64,000 bases of DNA from Myxococcales bacterium (GCA_014240065.1 JAAZXR010000003.1:1-64000), one strand, 5' to 3'. Positions 38,823-50,279 are shown, counted from the stretch's first letter. Numbers and translations: made by a program. The notes: generated by a model from the letters alone, not told the origin.

Positions 38823-39544
38823 GTGGGCTCCTTGGTTGAGAGCGCGACGAAGGCGTCTTCAAGCGACGCCGCGCTCGTCTTCGCGAGGAGCTCCTCCTCG
38901 GTGCCGCGCGCGACCACCTCTCCGTCCGAGATGATGACGATGACGTCGCACAGCGCCGAGACCTCCTGCATGATATGAGACGAGAACACGACGCACCGCC
39001 CCTCGTCTCTCAATCGCCGCACCAAGGTTCGCATGGCGCGAGTGCTCATGACGTCGAGCCCATTCGTGGGTTCGTCGAGCAGGATGTTCTGAGGGTGATG
39101 AATAATCGCGCGCGAGATCGCGATCTTGGCGCGCTCTCCCTGTGAGAACCCCTCCACCCGTCGCTTGAGCAGGTCGCCCATGTCGAGCTGCTCCGCCAGT
39201 GGATCGAGTCGCGCGGTCACCTCTGCGCTGGAGAGACCGCGCAGGTTCCCAAAATACTCGACGTTCTCTCGCCCCGTGAGGCGAGGATACAAGCCGCGCG
39301 AGTCGGGGAGCATGCCGAGCCGCGTCCGCGCCCGCGCCTTGTCGCGAGCGATGTCCACGTCGTCCACCCGCACCTCACCACGATCCGGCGCCACCAGCCC
39401 GCAGATCATGCGGAGAGTCGTAGTCTTCCCGGCCCCGTTTGAACCCAGCAGGCCCGTGATCCTGCCGTCGGCGGCGTCAAAGGTGACGTCGGAGACGGCC
39501 GTCACCTTCTTGAAGGACTTCGACAGCTGATGGACCGCGAGCAT
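38819..39544 (-). CDS. ABC transporter ATPase, NatA type
   Basis: A 241-residue ATPase. Walker A 'GSNGAGKTT', signature 'FSQGERAKI' and Walker B 'NILLDEPTNGLD' are all present. The start was set at the ATG that shares one base with the TGA of the upstream hydrolase gene (TGATG); a longer frame would begin inside that gene. It should pair with the permease encoded next. 'MLPDSRGLYPRLTGREN' is the pattern of the NatA/ABC-2 drug and lipid exporters. Confidence 0.93.
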   Translation of the reverse strand: MLAVHQLSKSFKKVTAVSDVTFDAADGRITGLLGSNGAGKTTTLRMICGLVAPDRGEVRVDDVDIARDKARARTRLGMLPDSRGLYPRLTGRENVEYFGNLRGLSSAEVTARLDPLAEQLDMGDLLKRRVEGFSQGERAKIAISRAIIHHPQNILLDEPTNGLDVMSTRAMRTLVRRLRDEGRCVVFSSHIMQEVSALCDVIVIISDGEVVARGTEEELLAKTSAASLEDAFVALSTKEPT

Positions 39545-41085
39545 CAGTGGGCCGGCCCTTTCGCGTCGATAAAAAACTGCGGGCGGCGTAGCATGTCGAG
39601 GCACTCCGTCGACTCCGAGGAGACCTCAGCGGTGTCGATAAAATCGGCGGCGAGCGCCATGACGCACGGCTTGGCGAGCGTCCCGTGCCCGCTGCCCTCC
39701 ACGACGAGGTGGGTGGCCCCCTCGAGGGTCTTCGCGGCCTCGTCAGCCCATCGCGCCGGCGTCACAGGATCGAGCACCCCCGAGAGGAGCAAGGTGGGGG
39801 TCGAGACGCGCACGGCCGCGGCCGCTGACGCGGGCGCCGTGTCCACGGGCCATCGCGCGCAGCCACCGGCGAACAGGTCATACATCGACGACCCCAAGAA
39901 CGTCCGCTCCCAACGCTCCGCGTACTCCTTGGGATCGATCCGCGGGAGGTCTTCTGCGCACAGCACTGACAGCATCAAGCCCGGGTCCATCATCTGCTCG
40001 GGCGCGTCTCCGAGCGCGACGAGCAGGTTAAGGTACGGCACAAAGTCTCCTTCGGCCGCGCGCTCGATGACCATCGGGAGGAGCGCCGAGAGCTCCGGAG
40101 AGTACAAGATGCCTCGAACGCCGCTGACAAAGAGCGTCCTCGTCAGCGGCACCTCCAACGTCTCACCAGTGCGCGGATGCGCGAACGTGACCGGCGCCTC
40201 CATCGCTCCACTCCGTTGGATCGCGACACCAAATCTGGCTCGCAGCTTGGGGAACTCCTTCGCGCAGCTCGCCGATCCTTGGCAGTCGTCGAACAGCCTG
40301 TCGAGCGCGGCCTGTCCGTCCTCGGCGAAGCTGCTGGGCAACGCCATCTGCGGTGGCGCGACCCCGTCGAGGACCATGGTCCTCACATTGGCCTCGTAGA
40401 GCCGCGCGTACACCAGCGCGAGCCGAGTGCCATACGAACCGCCGAGGAGGTTGAGGCGTGGGTACCCGAGCGTCGCTCGGATGTGCTCGAGATCGTGGGC
40501 GGCCGCTTCGGTGGTGAAATTGTTCGGGTCATGAGGCCATGACTTCGCGCATTTCTCGAGCGCGTCCATATCGAACTCCACCTTCGCCTGGGCGCCGAAG
40601 TCATCGTCGAGCTCGCAGCCCAACGCGGAGGACCGTCCGGTACCCCGCTGGTCGACGATGAGGAGATCGCGCGAGGGGAGCGCGCCTCGAAGCTGCTCCG
40701 CGAAGGCCGGGTACGCGAGCGAGCCTGCCTGCCCGGGACCGCCGGCGAGCAGCACGACGGGGTCCGGCTCTCGAACATCGCCGTCCGACGCGATCTTCAT
40801 CACGAAGAGGGAGACGGTGCCACCACCCGGACCCTCCGGGACCTCAAGATCGACGCACGCGGCCTCGACCGTCAGCATCGGCGCCACGCAAGGGCGCCAC
40901 TCGATCTCCGCGAGCGTCGCTCCACGCGGGTGCTCGCGGTCTGTCCCTGCGGACGTCTCCGACGCCGCTCCCGGGGCGGGGACGCCTCCGCAGCCCCCCA
41001 CCAGCACGGTCGCGCCTAGCAACACGGCGGCGGCGCGATGTCTGTGCGCGGTCGGAGGCGAGCTGTGATTTGTGATCCGAGTCAT
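39544..41085 (-). CDS. Secreted alpha/beta hydrolase lipoprotein with TAP-like domain
   Basis: A 513-residue protein from ATG. It has a signal peptide with lipobox (VGGC), an alpha/beta hydrolase core with nucleophile motif 'GGSYGT' and oxyanion 'LAGGPGQAG', a lid region rich in Cys, and a C-terminal TAP-like part with 'SGVLDPVTP' (Asp) and 'GSGHGTL' (catalytic His). This is the tripeptidyl/proline aminopeptidase-like group seen in Streptomyces SlpD/TAP. Likely an envelope peptidase or esterase. Its stop shares a base with the start of the ABC ATPase gene, so it belongs to the same operon; it may process what the transporter handles, which is inference. Confidence 0.88.
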   Translation of the reverse strand: MTRITNHSSPPTAHRHRAAAVLLGATVLVGGCGGVPAPGAASETSAGTDREHPRGATLAEIEWRPCVAPMLTVEAACVDLEVPEGPGGGTVSLFVMKIASDGDVREPDPVVLLAGGPGQAGSLAYPAFAEQLRGALPSRDLLIVDQRGTGRSSALGCELDDDFGAQAKVEFDMDALEKCAKSWPHDPNNFTTEAAAHDLEHIRATLGYPRLNLLGGSYGTRLALVYARLYEANVRTMVLDGVAPPQMALPSSFAEDGQAALDRLFDDCQGSASCAKEFPKLRARFGVAIQRSGAMEAPVTFAHPRTGETLEVPLTRTLFVSGVRGILYSPELSALLPMVIERAAEGDFVPYLNLLVALGDAPEQMMDPGLMLSVLCAEDLPRIDPKEYAERWERTFLGSSMYDLFAGGCARWPVDTAPASAAAAVRVSTPTLLLSGVLDPVTPARWADEAAKTLEGATHLVVEGSGHGTLAKPCVMALAADFIDTAEVSSESTECLDMLRRPQFFIDAKGPAH

Positions 41086-41288
41086 CGTGGGTCCCGCGGA
41101 GCGTCCCACAGCTGCGCGTGGGGTCGCAACCGGCGATCCCGAGTCTGTTTTGTGCACCATTCCACGCCGGCAACCCTGAGACGAAGTCGTCTATTCCCGG
41201 CCCAGATGACACCTTCCTCACCTCGCGATCGTCCGCCGCCACTGGAGTCGGTCGCCCATCTCCTCCATACTTGGGAGCAGACAGCCCC

Positions 41289-41915
41289 ATGAAAGACCGA
41301 AGACTCACTGAAGACGCCAAGAGCGCGCTCCTCGCGGCTGTCCAGCGGATCGAAGCGAAGAGCTCCGCGGAGGTGGTGGTGTCCGTTCGCAAGCGCGCCT
41401 CCTCCTATCTGGGCATCTACCTCCTCTGGGGCTTGGCGCTCATCTACGGCGTGTTGCTGTATCAACTCTACGCGCCCCAAGAGTTCGCCCTGCATTGGAT
41501 CCTCGTGAACCCGCTGCTGGTCGTGGCGGGATGGTTCATCTTGTTGCGGGTCTCCCCGCCCCTCGCCCGGGCGTGCGTCCCCGCCAAGATCCGCCAACAG
41601 GCCACCCGCGACGCCGCTCGGGGTCTGTTCTTCGACCGCGGCGTACGGCTCACCTCGGAACGAATTGGGCTCCTCATCGTGTTCTATCAGCTCGAGCGCG
41701 AGCTTGAGATCCTCGTCGACAAGGGGATCGTCGACAATGTCCCTGAGGAGCAGCTCGCCTCGACCCTCGCCGCCATCCGCCTGCCCTACGCGAGCGACCA
41801 GGGATTTTTGGCGACCGCGGCGGCTATCGAACGCGCCGCCGACATGTTCTCGACGCATCTCCCGGTCGGTGACGACGACATCAATGAACTCAGCGATGAG
41901 GTCGATCATGACTAG
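41289..41915 (+). CDS. TPM-domain membrane protein (YgcG-like)
   Basis: A 208-residue protein. A TPM-type domain starts with 'LTEDAKSALLAAVQRIEAKSSAEVVVSV', is interrupted by a hairpin of two TM helices (about 40-90), and resumes with 'FFDRGVRLTSERIGLLIVFYQLERELEILVDKG'. The family is found in proteins linked to photosystem repair, acid phosphatases and membrane stress, and its exact activity in bacteria is unclear. The ATG has GGGAG about 13 bases upstream. Its stop codon lies 8 bases inside the start of the next gene, so both are translated together. Confidence 0.75.
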   Translation: MKDRRLTEDAKSALLAAVQRIEAKSSAEVVVSVRKRASSYLGIYLLWGLALIYGVLLYQLYAPQEFALHWILVNPLLVVAGWFILLRVSPPLARACVPAKIRQQATRDAARGLFFDRGVRLTSERIGLLIVFYQLERELEILVDKGIVDNVPEEQLASTLAAIRLPYASDQGFLATAAAIERAADMFSTHLPVGDDDINELSDEVDHD

Positions 41916-43482
41916 CGCGCTGCGACAGCTGCTTCGGCGCGGGCGCCCCTGGGGAGCCCTCGCCATCACGGGGGCCGTCACGGGGGCCGTCGCGATCACC
42001 GCCCTCATGTTCGCCGACGAGGCGTGGGCGCGACCCGGCGGCGGACAATCCTACAGCGGGCGGTCCTCCGGATCATTCGGCGGCGGCGGCGGCGGCGGCG
42101 GCGGCGACTCTTTTTTGATCTACCTCCTCTTCCGGCTGATCTTCTCGCATCCGGTGATCGGAATCCCCGTCGCGATCCTGGTGATCTATTTCGCCTACGC
42201 CAACAAGAAAAATCAGCTCTCCGATTGGGGGGGAGGCGCTCAAACTCGCGAGCACGCCCACCCACCGTTCGACATGCAGCGTTCACCGACGGGCCAAGAC
42301 CGCGCCGCCACAGTCGCGTCGCTGCGAGCCCTGGACCCCGACTTCAGCGAGATCGTCACTCGGGACTTCGTCTACCGGCTCTACGCGACGTTGCACGGGG
42401 CCCGCGGCGACGACCGCACCATGGCGGGGCTGCGGCCCTACATCTCTGAGGCCGCCCTCGCCACGCTCCTCGCTCGCGATCCGACCCCCGCGCGGGTCGA
42501 GGGGGTCGTGATCGGCAGCATGAAGTTTTTGGGGGCGAACATCCTCGCGCCGAGTCCCGAGGCGGAGGGCGCGGTGGAGCTCTCGTTTCGCTTTGAGTCC
42601 AACATGACCCTCCACTTCCCGGACGGGGCGACGCGCGGGGCCTTCGTCACCGAACAATGGACCCTCTCGCGCTCGGCCTCCGCGAAGAGCCGCGCGCCCG
42701 ACCAGGTCGACGCCCTCGGTTGTCCCAACTGCGGGGCGCCGTTCGAGTCCTCCGACAACCGCCAGTGCGAATTCTGCGGAGAGGTGGTCGCAGACGGACG
42801 CTTCGACTGGCAGGTCCAGTCCATCCAGCTCTTCGAACAGCAGTTTCGACCGCCGGCGCTCGGCGGATATGCGGAGGAGGTCGGCACCTTCGATCCCCTG
42901 ATCAAAGACCACGACCTCGACCGCATGTGGGGCGGGTTAACCACCGCCGACCCCGCGTTTAACGCCGAGCAATTTAACGATCGCGTCAAGCTGATCTTCC
43001 ATCGACTCAATGAGAGCTGGTCCGAGCTGGATCTGGACAGAGCCCGCCCGTTCATCTCGGAGGGGATGTTCGACTATTTGAGGTATTGGACAGACGCGTA
43101 CCAGGCGCGAGGGATGCAAAACAAGCTCGAGCGCACCTCCGTGGACGCGATCGCGTTCGCCAAGATCACGCGCGACAAGTTCTTCGACGCGATCACCGTC
43201 CGTATTTGGGCGTCTGGGCTGGACTATACGGTCAACGCGGAATCCGGCAAGTTGCTCGGCGGCAACCGCAAGGTCGCGCGCAAATACTCGGAGTACTGGA
43301 CCCTCGTGCGCTCAAGCTCTGTCCGTGGACCCGCACGCAGTGACGGCTCATGCCCCAACTGTGGCGCCGGGCTCGTGGTGGGCATGGGCGGCGCGTGCAA
43401 CTACTGCGGGGCTCACGTCACCAACGGCGAATTCGATTGGGTGCTCGCCACCATCGAACAAGACGAAGCCTACACGGGCTGA
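41908..43482 (+). CDS. Membrane protein with two Tim44-like domains, each followed by a zinc ribbon
   Basis: A 524-residue protein from the ATG after GAGG. It has a signal-type TM (about 17-38), a Gly-rich stretch (GGGGGGGGG), a second TM (about 70-93), and then two copies of a Tim44-like alpha/beta domain (about 120-260 and 330-460). Each copy is followed by a zinc ribbon: 'CPNCG...CEFCG' and 'CPNCG...CNYCG'. Tim44-like domains in bacteria bind membrane or protein partners. The duplicated architecture is visible in the sequence. It overlaps the TPM protein gene by 8 bases, which suggests a joint complex in the membrane. Confidence 0.8.
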   Translation: MTSALRQLLRRGRPWGALAITGAVTGAVAITALMFADEAWARPGGGQSYSGRSSGSFGGGGGGGGGDSFLIYLLFRLIFSHPVIGIPVAILVIYFAYANKKNQLSDWGGGAQTREHAHPPFDMQRSPTGQDRAATVASLRALDPDFSEIVTRDFVYRLYATLHGARGDDRTMAGLRPYISEAALATLLARDPTPARVEGVVIGSMKFLGANILAPSPEAEGAVELSFRFESNMTLHFPDGATRGAFVTEQWTLSRSASAKSRAPDQVDALGCPNCGAPFESSDNRQCEFCGEVVADGRFDWQVQSIQLFEQQFRPPALGGYAEEVGTFDPLIKDHDLDRMWGGLTTADPAFNAEQFNDRVKLIFHRLNESWSELDLDRARPFISEGMFDYLRYWTDAYQARGMQNKLERTSVDAIAFAKITRDKFFDAITVRIWASGLDYTVNAESGKLLGGNRKVARKYSEYWTLVRSSSVRGPARSDGSCPNCGAGLVVGMGGACNYCGAHVTNGEFDWVLATIEQDEAYTG

Positions 43483-43517
43483 GCCCGCGAACCGGGGCGG
43501 CAATTTCCACAGGAAAT

Positions 43518-44915
43518 ATGGGACCATGCGTGAGCATGGGCGCCCGGAAACTCATTTTCTTCACCCTCGGACAGGTCGGGATGATGATGCTGGCGCGGTT
43601 CTTCTTTCAGTGGATTTTGGATTTCGCCGCCGCCCCTGGTGGCGGCTCGAACGAGGCGCTCTTCCCTGCGGCGACCGTCGGGGCGGTGCTGCTGGGGTTT
43701 CGGATCTTTGATGGCGTGACGGACCCCGTCGCTGGCCTGCTGGGCGACCGATGGGTCCGGAACGGGCGACCGCGGCAGCAGCTGTTGTGGACCGCCTTCC
43801 TCATCCCATCGGTGGGCCTCGCGTTGACCTTCGCGCCGACGCACGCGATGCCGGAGCTGACGAGGTGGCTGTTCTTGCTCGCGGGGATGTTCGTCTTCTT
43901 CGTGGGTTACACCTTCTACGCCATCCCCTACTGGAGCCTCGTGGACGATTACGCCGGGGACGACCCGGAGGCTCGGACGCGCCTCTCCAACCTCTTGGGG
44001 GCGGGCCTCCTCATCGCGACGGGCCTCGGTTTCGTGGGGAGCCCGATTCTGGTGGAGCTGCTCGGATACCGAGACGCGGGGCTCGTCTTCGCCGTGACCG
44101 CGATCCCGTTGATGACGCTGCCGTACTTCGCGGCCCCCGACGACACCGACGCCTCGAGCGCTGCGGACGACGCCGACGCCGACGCGGGAGCCGGCGGCGA
44201 CGCGGGGGCCGACGCCGACGCCCCACCGCGCCCCCCATCCCCCGCGACTCCCACGGGGCTTGAGCCCCTCAAGCTCGCCCTCACCGACGCCCGCTTCCTC
44301 GCGGTCATCGTGCTGTTCGGCGGCTCCCAGATGTCACTCACCATCATGACCGCCGCGGCGCCCTTCATCGCCGTCGACCTCCTCGGCGGAAGCTCGGGCG
44401 ACGTGGCCTTGTTGCTCGGTCCTCTGCTTGCGACCGCGCTGCCGCTCATGCTCTTCACCCCGGCCCTCTCGAGGCGGTGGGGGTGGCGTCGCGCTGTCGT
44501 CGCCGCGACCGCCGCGCTGGCCGTGATCTACGGAGGCACCGGAATCCTCGGAGGCACCCTCTTGGTCAGCCCGCTCGTCACCGCCGCGCTGCTGTTCGCC
44601 TGCGGGGGTCCGATGATCGCGGTGCTCCTCGGCCTCGAAGGCGAGGCGATCACGGAGTGCGCGCGTCAACGCTCCCCCGGGGTCGTCAGCATGTATTTCG
44701 GCGTGTACAACTTCGTCGTCAAGGCGCTCAACGGCGTCGCGATCTTCGTGGCCGGTTATCTCGCGCAGCAGGCCCGCGGTGCGTGGGGAGTCGACGCCAT
44801 TCGTGCGATGTCGGCGACCGCAGGGGCCGCCCTCCTCGTGGGCTTCGCGGCGTATCTCCTGGCGCAGCGAGCGATTCCGGCCGCGCCGAGGTCCGCCTCC
44901 ACCCCCGCGCCGTAA
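43518..44915 (+). CDS. MFS transporter of the GPH/MelB type
   Basis: A 465-residue transporter with about 12 TM helices and a long Ala/Asp-rich central loop (about 215-250). 'RIFDGVTDPVAGLLGDRW' and 'YTFYAIPYWSLVDDY' are signatures of the glycoside-pentoside-hexuronide:cation symporter family. The ATG follows AGGAAAT. GPH members import sugars or sugar conjugates with sodium or protons; the substrate cannot be read here. It follows the Tim44-like gene by 35 bases, so it may be in the same transcript. Confidence 0.85.
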   Translation: MGPCVSMGARKLIFFTLGQVGMMMLARFFFQWILDFAAAPGGGSNEALFPAATVGAVLLGFRIFDGVTDPVAGLLGDRWVRNGRPRQQLLWTAFLIPSVGLALTFAPTHAMPELTRWLFLLAGMFVFFVGYTFYAIPYWSLVDDYAGDDPEARTRLSNLLGAGLLIATGLGFVGSPILVELLGYRDAGLVFAVTAIPLMTLPYFAAPDDTDASSAADDADADAGAGGDAGADADAPPRPPSPATPTGLEPLKLALTDARFLAVIVLFGGSQMSLTIMTAAAPFIAVDLLGGSSGDVALLLGPLLATALPLMLFTPALSRRWGWRRAVVAATAALAVIYGGTGILGGTLLVSPLVTAALLFACGGPMIAVLLGLEGEAITECARQRSPGVVSMYFGVYNFVVKALNGVAIFVAGYLAQQARGAWGVDAIRAMSATAGAALLVGFAAYLLAQRAIPAAPRSASTPAP

Positions 44916-45037
44916 CCCCCCGCCTGTCACGTTGGGATGGCCCGCGCTCGCTCAGGTCTCGTCCCAGGTTGACGGCGCCTCCCTCATCCGCCACCGGGCC
45001 GGTTTGATGTTCTCCATGGCCGGCGTATGATGACGCC

Positions 45038-46741
<1,704 letters not shown>

Positions 46742-46775
46742 GAGGCGTCACGGCGGGGCGTCGCGAGCGAACTCG

Positions 46776-48065
46776 CTAGGCGAACATCCGCATCGGATGC
46801 TCAAGATTGTCCCTGAACGACCCGAGGAACCGAGCGCCCACCGCCCCGTCGATGACCCGGTGATCCGACGACAGCGTCACCTTCATTCGCCGGCAACGGG
46901 TCACCGCGCCGTCCTCATCGAGGGCGAGCTCCTCGCGCACGGCGCCGATCGCCATGATCGCGCCCTCCCCCGGGTTGATCACCGCCGTAAACTCGTCGAT
47001 CCCGAACATGCCGAGGTTGGAGACGGTGAAGGTCCCCCCCTGCATCTCCTCGCCGCGGAGCTCCTTGTTCTTGGCCCGCTTTCCGAGGCTGCGAATCTCC
47101 TGAGAGATGGCGGTGAGGGTCTTTTGCTCGGCGTGTCGAACTACGGGGACGACGAGCCCATCGTCGATAGCCACCGCGACGCCAATATTGATGTCACCAT
47201 GCTCCACGATGCCTTGCTCGGTGTAGGCCGAGTTCACGCGCGCGTGAGAGCGGAGGGCTCTCGCCGCCGCCGCCACCACCAGATCATTGAACGAGATTTT
47301 TGTGCCGGTGATCGACATATTACACTCGCTGCGAAACTTCGCCGCCGCGTCCATCTGAATGTCCATCGTCAAGTAAAAGTGCGGCGCGCTGAACTTGCTC
47401 GCGGTCATGCTGCGAACGATGGCCTTGCGCATCTGCGAGATCCGATGTGTCACGTCTCCGCGCGCGGCGTAGGGGCGACCAAACTCGTCCTTGTCGGCGC
47501 TGAGGGTCGCGTGGGTCGCCGAATTTGATGGGTCGGCGGCGTGCCCTTCCACGTCCGCTTTGACGATTCGACCGTGCGGTCCCGAACCCGACACGACGCG
47601 CAGATCGATGCCCGCCTCCCGGGCGATCAACCGCGCCACCGGCGACGCGGGGATCCGGCGCTCATCCTCAGACACTGAGACGGCCGCCGGCGAGGACACC
47701 TCGACCGCAGGCGCCCGCGTGGGCGCGGGGCTGGCTGGCGCCGCCGCAGGAGCGGCCTCCTCGGTCGGGGCAGGCGCGCTCGCTGCGGCGCTGGTCGCAG
47801 ACGCCAGCGCAGAGGACGGGTCCTCTCCGGCCTTGCCAAGCACGGCGATGGGCGAGCCGAGGGCGAGCGTCTCTCCCTCTCCCGCGACCAGCTTCAACAC
47901 GGTGCCTGCGTCGAAGGACTCAAATTCCATCGTCGCTTTGTCGGTCTCGATCTCGGCGATGACTTGGCCGCGCTTGACCTTGTCCCCCTCCTTGATCAGC
48001 CATTTGGCGACCACTCCTTCTTCCATGGTGTCACTCAAGCGGGGAAGTTCGACGACTACTGGCAT
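46776..48065 (-). CDS. Pyruvate dehydrogenase E2: dihydrolipoamide acetyltransferase
   Basis: A 429-residue protein with one N-terminal lipoyl domain (lipoyl Lys43 in 'EIETDKATME'), an Ala/Pro linker (about 80-130), a peripheral subunit-binding domain (about 135-170, 'ASPVARLIAREAGIDL'), and the catalytic domain ending with 'SDHRVIDGAVGARFL' that carries the His and Asp of acetyl transfer. The ATG follows CAGGAGC. It is last in the operon E1-alpha, E1-beta, E2. An E3 gene is not present here and must be elsewhere. Confidence 0.94.
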   Translation of the reverse strand: MPVVVELPRLSDTMEEGVVAKWLIKEGDKVKRGQVIAEIETDKATMEFESFDAGTVLKLVAGEGETLALGSPIAVLGKAGEDPSSALASATSAAASAPAPTEEAAPAAAPASPAPTRAPAVEVSSPAAVSVSEDERRIPASPVARLIAREAGIDLRVVSGSGPHGRIVKADVEGHAADPSNSATHATLSADKDEFGRPYAARGDVTHRISQMRKAIVRSMTASKFSAPHFYLTMDIQMDAAAKFRSECNMSITGTKISFNDLVVAAAARALRSHARVNSAYTEQGIVEHGDINIGVAVAIDDGLVVPVVRHAEQKTLTAISQEIRSLGKRAKNKELRGEEMQGGTFTVSNLGMFGIDEFTAVINPGEGAIMAIGAVREELALDEDGAVTRCRRMKVTLSSDHRVIDGAVGARFLGSFRDNLEHPMRMFA

Positions 48066-48116
48066 TGCAATTCGCTCCTGTGGTTCTGTTCGCGGGTGGG
48101 CTCGTGCTCGACCATC

Positions 48117-49097
48117 TTAGCTCCGATAGGTCACCTGTTCGAGCGCCTCGAGGACCCGAGATGGCTGCGGAATGGTGAGATGTTCCAAATTCTCAGCGTA
48201 GGACATGGGGAGATCCTCGTAGGCGACCTTGAGCACCGGGGCGTCGAGGGCGTCGAAGCACTCTTCTTGAATTCGAGCGATCAGATGCGAGCCGACGCCG
48301 CCGTAGGGCCAGCCGTGCTCCACGACGACCGCGCGGTTGGTCCTGCGGACCGAGTCAAAGATGGTCTGTTCGTCGAGGGGTCTCAGACTGCGAAGATCGA
48401 TGACCTCCACGTCCACGCCCTTTTGCTCCGCGAGCTCGGCCGCCGCGAGCGCGATCGCGACGGATTGCCCCCAACACAACAAGGTGACATCTGCACCAGC
48501 GCGCTTCGTATCCGCGACACCAAACTCGATCAGGTACTCCTCGTCTGGGACCTCTCCTTTGATGCCGTATTGCACCTCGCTCTCAAAGAAGATCACGGGG
48601 TTCGGGTCGCGGATCGCCGTCTTGAGCAGGCCCTTCGCGTCCTTGGGTGTGGCCACAGAGACGACCTTCAACCCGGGGATGTGCGTGTAGAACGTGTCGA
48701 ACGCCTGGCTGTGAGTCGAGCCGAGCATGTGCGCCGCCGCGTTCGGGCCACGAAACACCATGGGCACGTGGAACTGCCCCCCGGTCATGTGGTGGATTTT
48801 CGCGGCGTTGTTGATGATTTGATCGAACGCTACCGCGGAGAAGTTGAAGGTCATGAACTCGATGATCGGGCGCAACCCGCACATCGCGGCGCCAATCCCC
48901 ACACCCGCGAACCCGGTCTCGGTGATGGGCGTGTCGACGACCCGCTTCTCGCCGAACTCCTTGAGGAGCCCTTGGCTACACTTGTAGGCGCCTTCGTAGT
49001 GACCGACCTCTTCACCCATGAGAAACACTCGGTCATCTCGGAGCATCTCCTCACGCATCGCGTCGCGAATTGCCTCTCGAATCTGCAAAACAGCCAT
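48117..49097 (-). CDS. Pyruvate dehydrogenase E1 component, beta subunit
   Basis: A 326-residue transketolase-like subunit that, with the alpha subunit, forms the thiamine-diphosphate E1 decarboxylase. Typical segments are 'MGEEVGHYEGAYKCSQGL', 'DTPITETGFAGVGIGAAM', 'GQFHVPMVFRGPNAA' and 'EVIDLRSLRPLD'. The ATG follows GGAGG in the end of the alpha gene and lies 3 bases after that gene's stop, so the two are coupled. The E2 gene follows 51 bases on. Confidence 0.95.
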   Translation of the reverse strand: MAVLQIREAIRDAMREEMLRDDRVFLMGEEVGHYEGAYKCSQGLLKEFGEKRVVDTPITETGFAGVGIGAAMCGLRPIIEFMTFNFSAVAFDQIINNAAKIHHMTGGQFHVPMVFRGPNAAAHMLGSTHSQAFDTFYTHIPGLKVVSVATPKDAKGLLKTAIRDPNPVIFFESEVQYGIKGEVPDEEYLIEFGVADTKRAGADVTLLCWGQSVAIALAAAELAEQKGVDVEVIDLRSLRPLDEQTIFDSVRRTNRAVVVEHGWPYGGVGSHLIARIQEECFDALDAPVLKVAYEDLPMSYAENLEHLTIPQPSRVLEALEQVTYRS

Positions 49098-49100
49098 GTT

Positions 49101-50111
49101 CTAGTCCTCCACGTATACGTTCTTGAAGCGGTGCTCCGGCTCCGGTTGGGGCGACGCGTCCGCGAACTCCGTCGCCGCGTCCATCTCCTCGATCACGCCC
49201 TCGTCGACCGCCTCGAGGGCGTCCTCGCTGACGCCGTGAAGCTCGATCAGCGCGCGTCGGGTCATCTCCATGGGGTCGCGGCTCCGGAACCCGTCGAGCT
49301 CCGCCTTCGTGCGGTACTTGCCTGGATCGCTCATGGAGTGGCCGCGGAAGCGATAGGTGAGCAGCTCGATCAGCGTGGGTTTGGATTCCTCCCGCGCGCG
49401 GTCGACCGCCACCTTGAGTCTGTCTTTGACCTGGAAGGGATCGGTCACTTCAAAGCGGTCGCTCTCCATCCCATAGCCCCGCGCGCGGAGCGTGATGTCT
49501 TCTACCGGGAGCGTCCGACCGAGCGGCGTCCCCATCGAGTAGCGGTTGTTCTCCACCACGAACACCACCGGCAGCCCCCACAGGCCGGCCAAGGTCATCC
49601 CCTCGTGCGTCGGGCCGATCCCCACCGCGCCGTCTCCGAGGAAGCAGATCGTCACCTTGCCGTCGGATAAATACTTCGCCGCGAAGGCGTGCCCCGCCGC
49701 GAGCGGCACGTGGTTGCCGATGATGGCGTAGCCGCCCCACATCCCCTTGTCACGGTCGAAGAAGTGCATCGAGCCGCCGACGCCGCCGACGAGGCCTCCG
49801 CTGCGTCCAAACAGCTCCGCCATGCACGCGCCCGGCTCACACCCCTGGGCGAGGGCGAATCCGTGGTCACGATAGGTCGCCACGATTCGATCCCCCTCCC
49901 GCATCGCCAAATTCGTGCCAATGGCGATGGCTTCTTGGCCGATATATAGGTGCAAAAAGCCGCTGATCTTCCCGCGCGTATAGGCGCGGGTGGCGTTCTC
50001 TTCAAAACGCCGAATTCTCAGCATCTCCTTGAACGCGTGGGCGAGCTCGTCGTGGGTCGCGGCCTTCAATCCCTCGGTCAACGGGGGCAGGTCTGGGGTC
50101 TGTACGTCCAT
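49101..50111 (-). CDS. Pyruvate dehydrogenase E1 component, alpha subunit
   Basis: A 336-residue subunit. The thiamine-diphosphate motif runs from 'GDGAVGIGPTHE' to 'VVFVVENN', and the phosphorylation-loop region 'RFRGHSMSDPGKYR' is present. The ATG used follows GAGGAGC by 11 bases; a longer frame extends through the divergent biotin synthase gene and is not credible. First gene of the three-gene operon. About 170 bases separate it from biotin synthase, and the divergent promoters must lie there. The position next to bioB is natural only in that both make or use enzyme-bound cofactors (lipoyl, biotin) for acetyl-CoA metabolism. Confidence 0.95.
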   Translation of the reverse strand: MDVQTPDLPPLTEGLKAATHDELAHAFKEMLRIRRFEENATRAYTRGKISGFLHLYIGQEAIAIGTNLAMREGDRIVATYRDHGFALAQGCEPGACMAELFGRSGGLVGGVGGSMHFFDRDKGMWGGYAIIGNHVPLAAGHAFAAKYLSDGKVTICFLGDGAVGIGPTHEGMTLAGLWGLPVVFVVENNRYSMGTPLGRTLPVEDITLRARGYGMESDRFEVTDPFQVKDRLKVAVDRAREESKPTLIELLTYRFRGHSMSDPGKYRTKAELDGFRSRDPMEMTRRALIELHGVSEDALEAVDEGVIEEMDAATEFADASPQPEPEHRFKNVYVED

Positions 50112-50279
50112 GATTGGGGCGCTCCTCGGCTGGAGCCTACACGATGCCATGCCCAGGTTGAACCGCCGGGCGACGGTCCAAATCAGGATCAGGTGCGAAT
50201 ACAAATGCGCGCCACAATCCGACGCCAAGTACGCTTGAGAGGGCTTCCGGCCCGACGTCCATTTGCTATGGTCCCCCCA

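Noticed and set aside
46763-46776. GCGAG-CGAA-CTCGC hairpin between the PNGase F-like and E2 genes as a bidirectional terminator
   Set aside because: Only five base pairs, no T-run on either side, and it touches the E2 stop codon.
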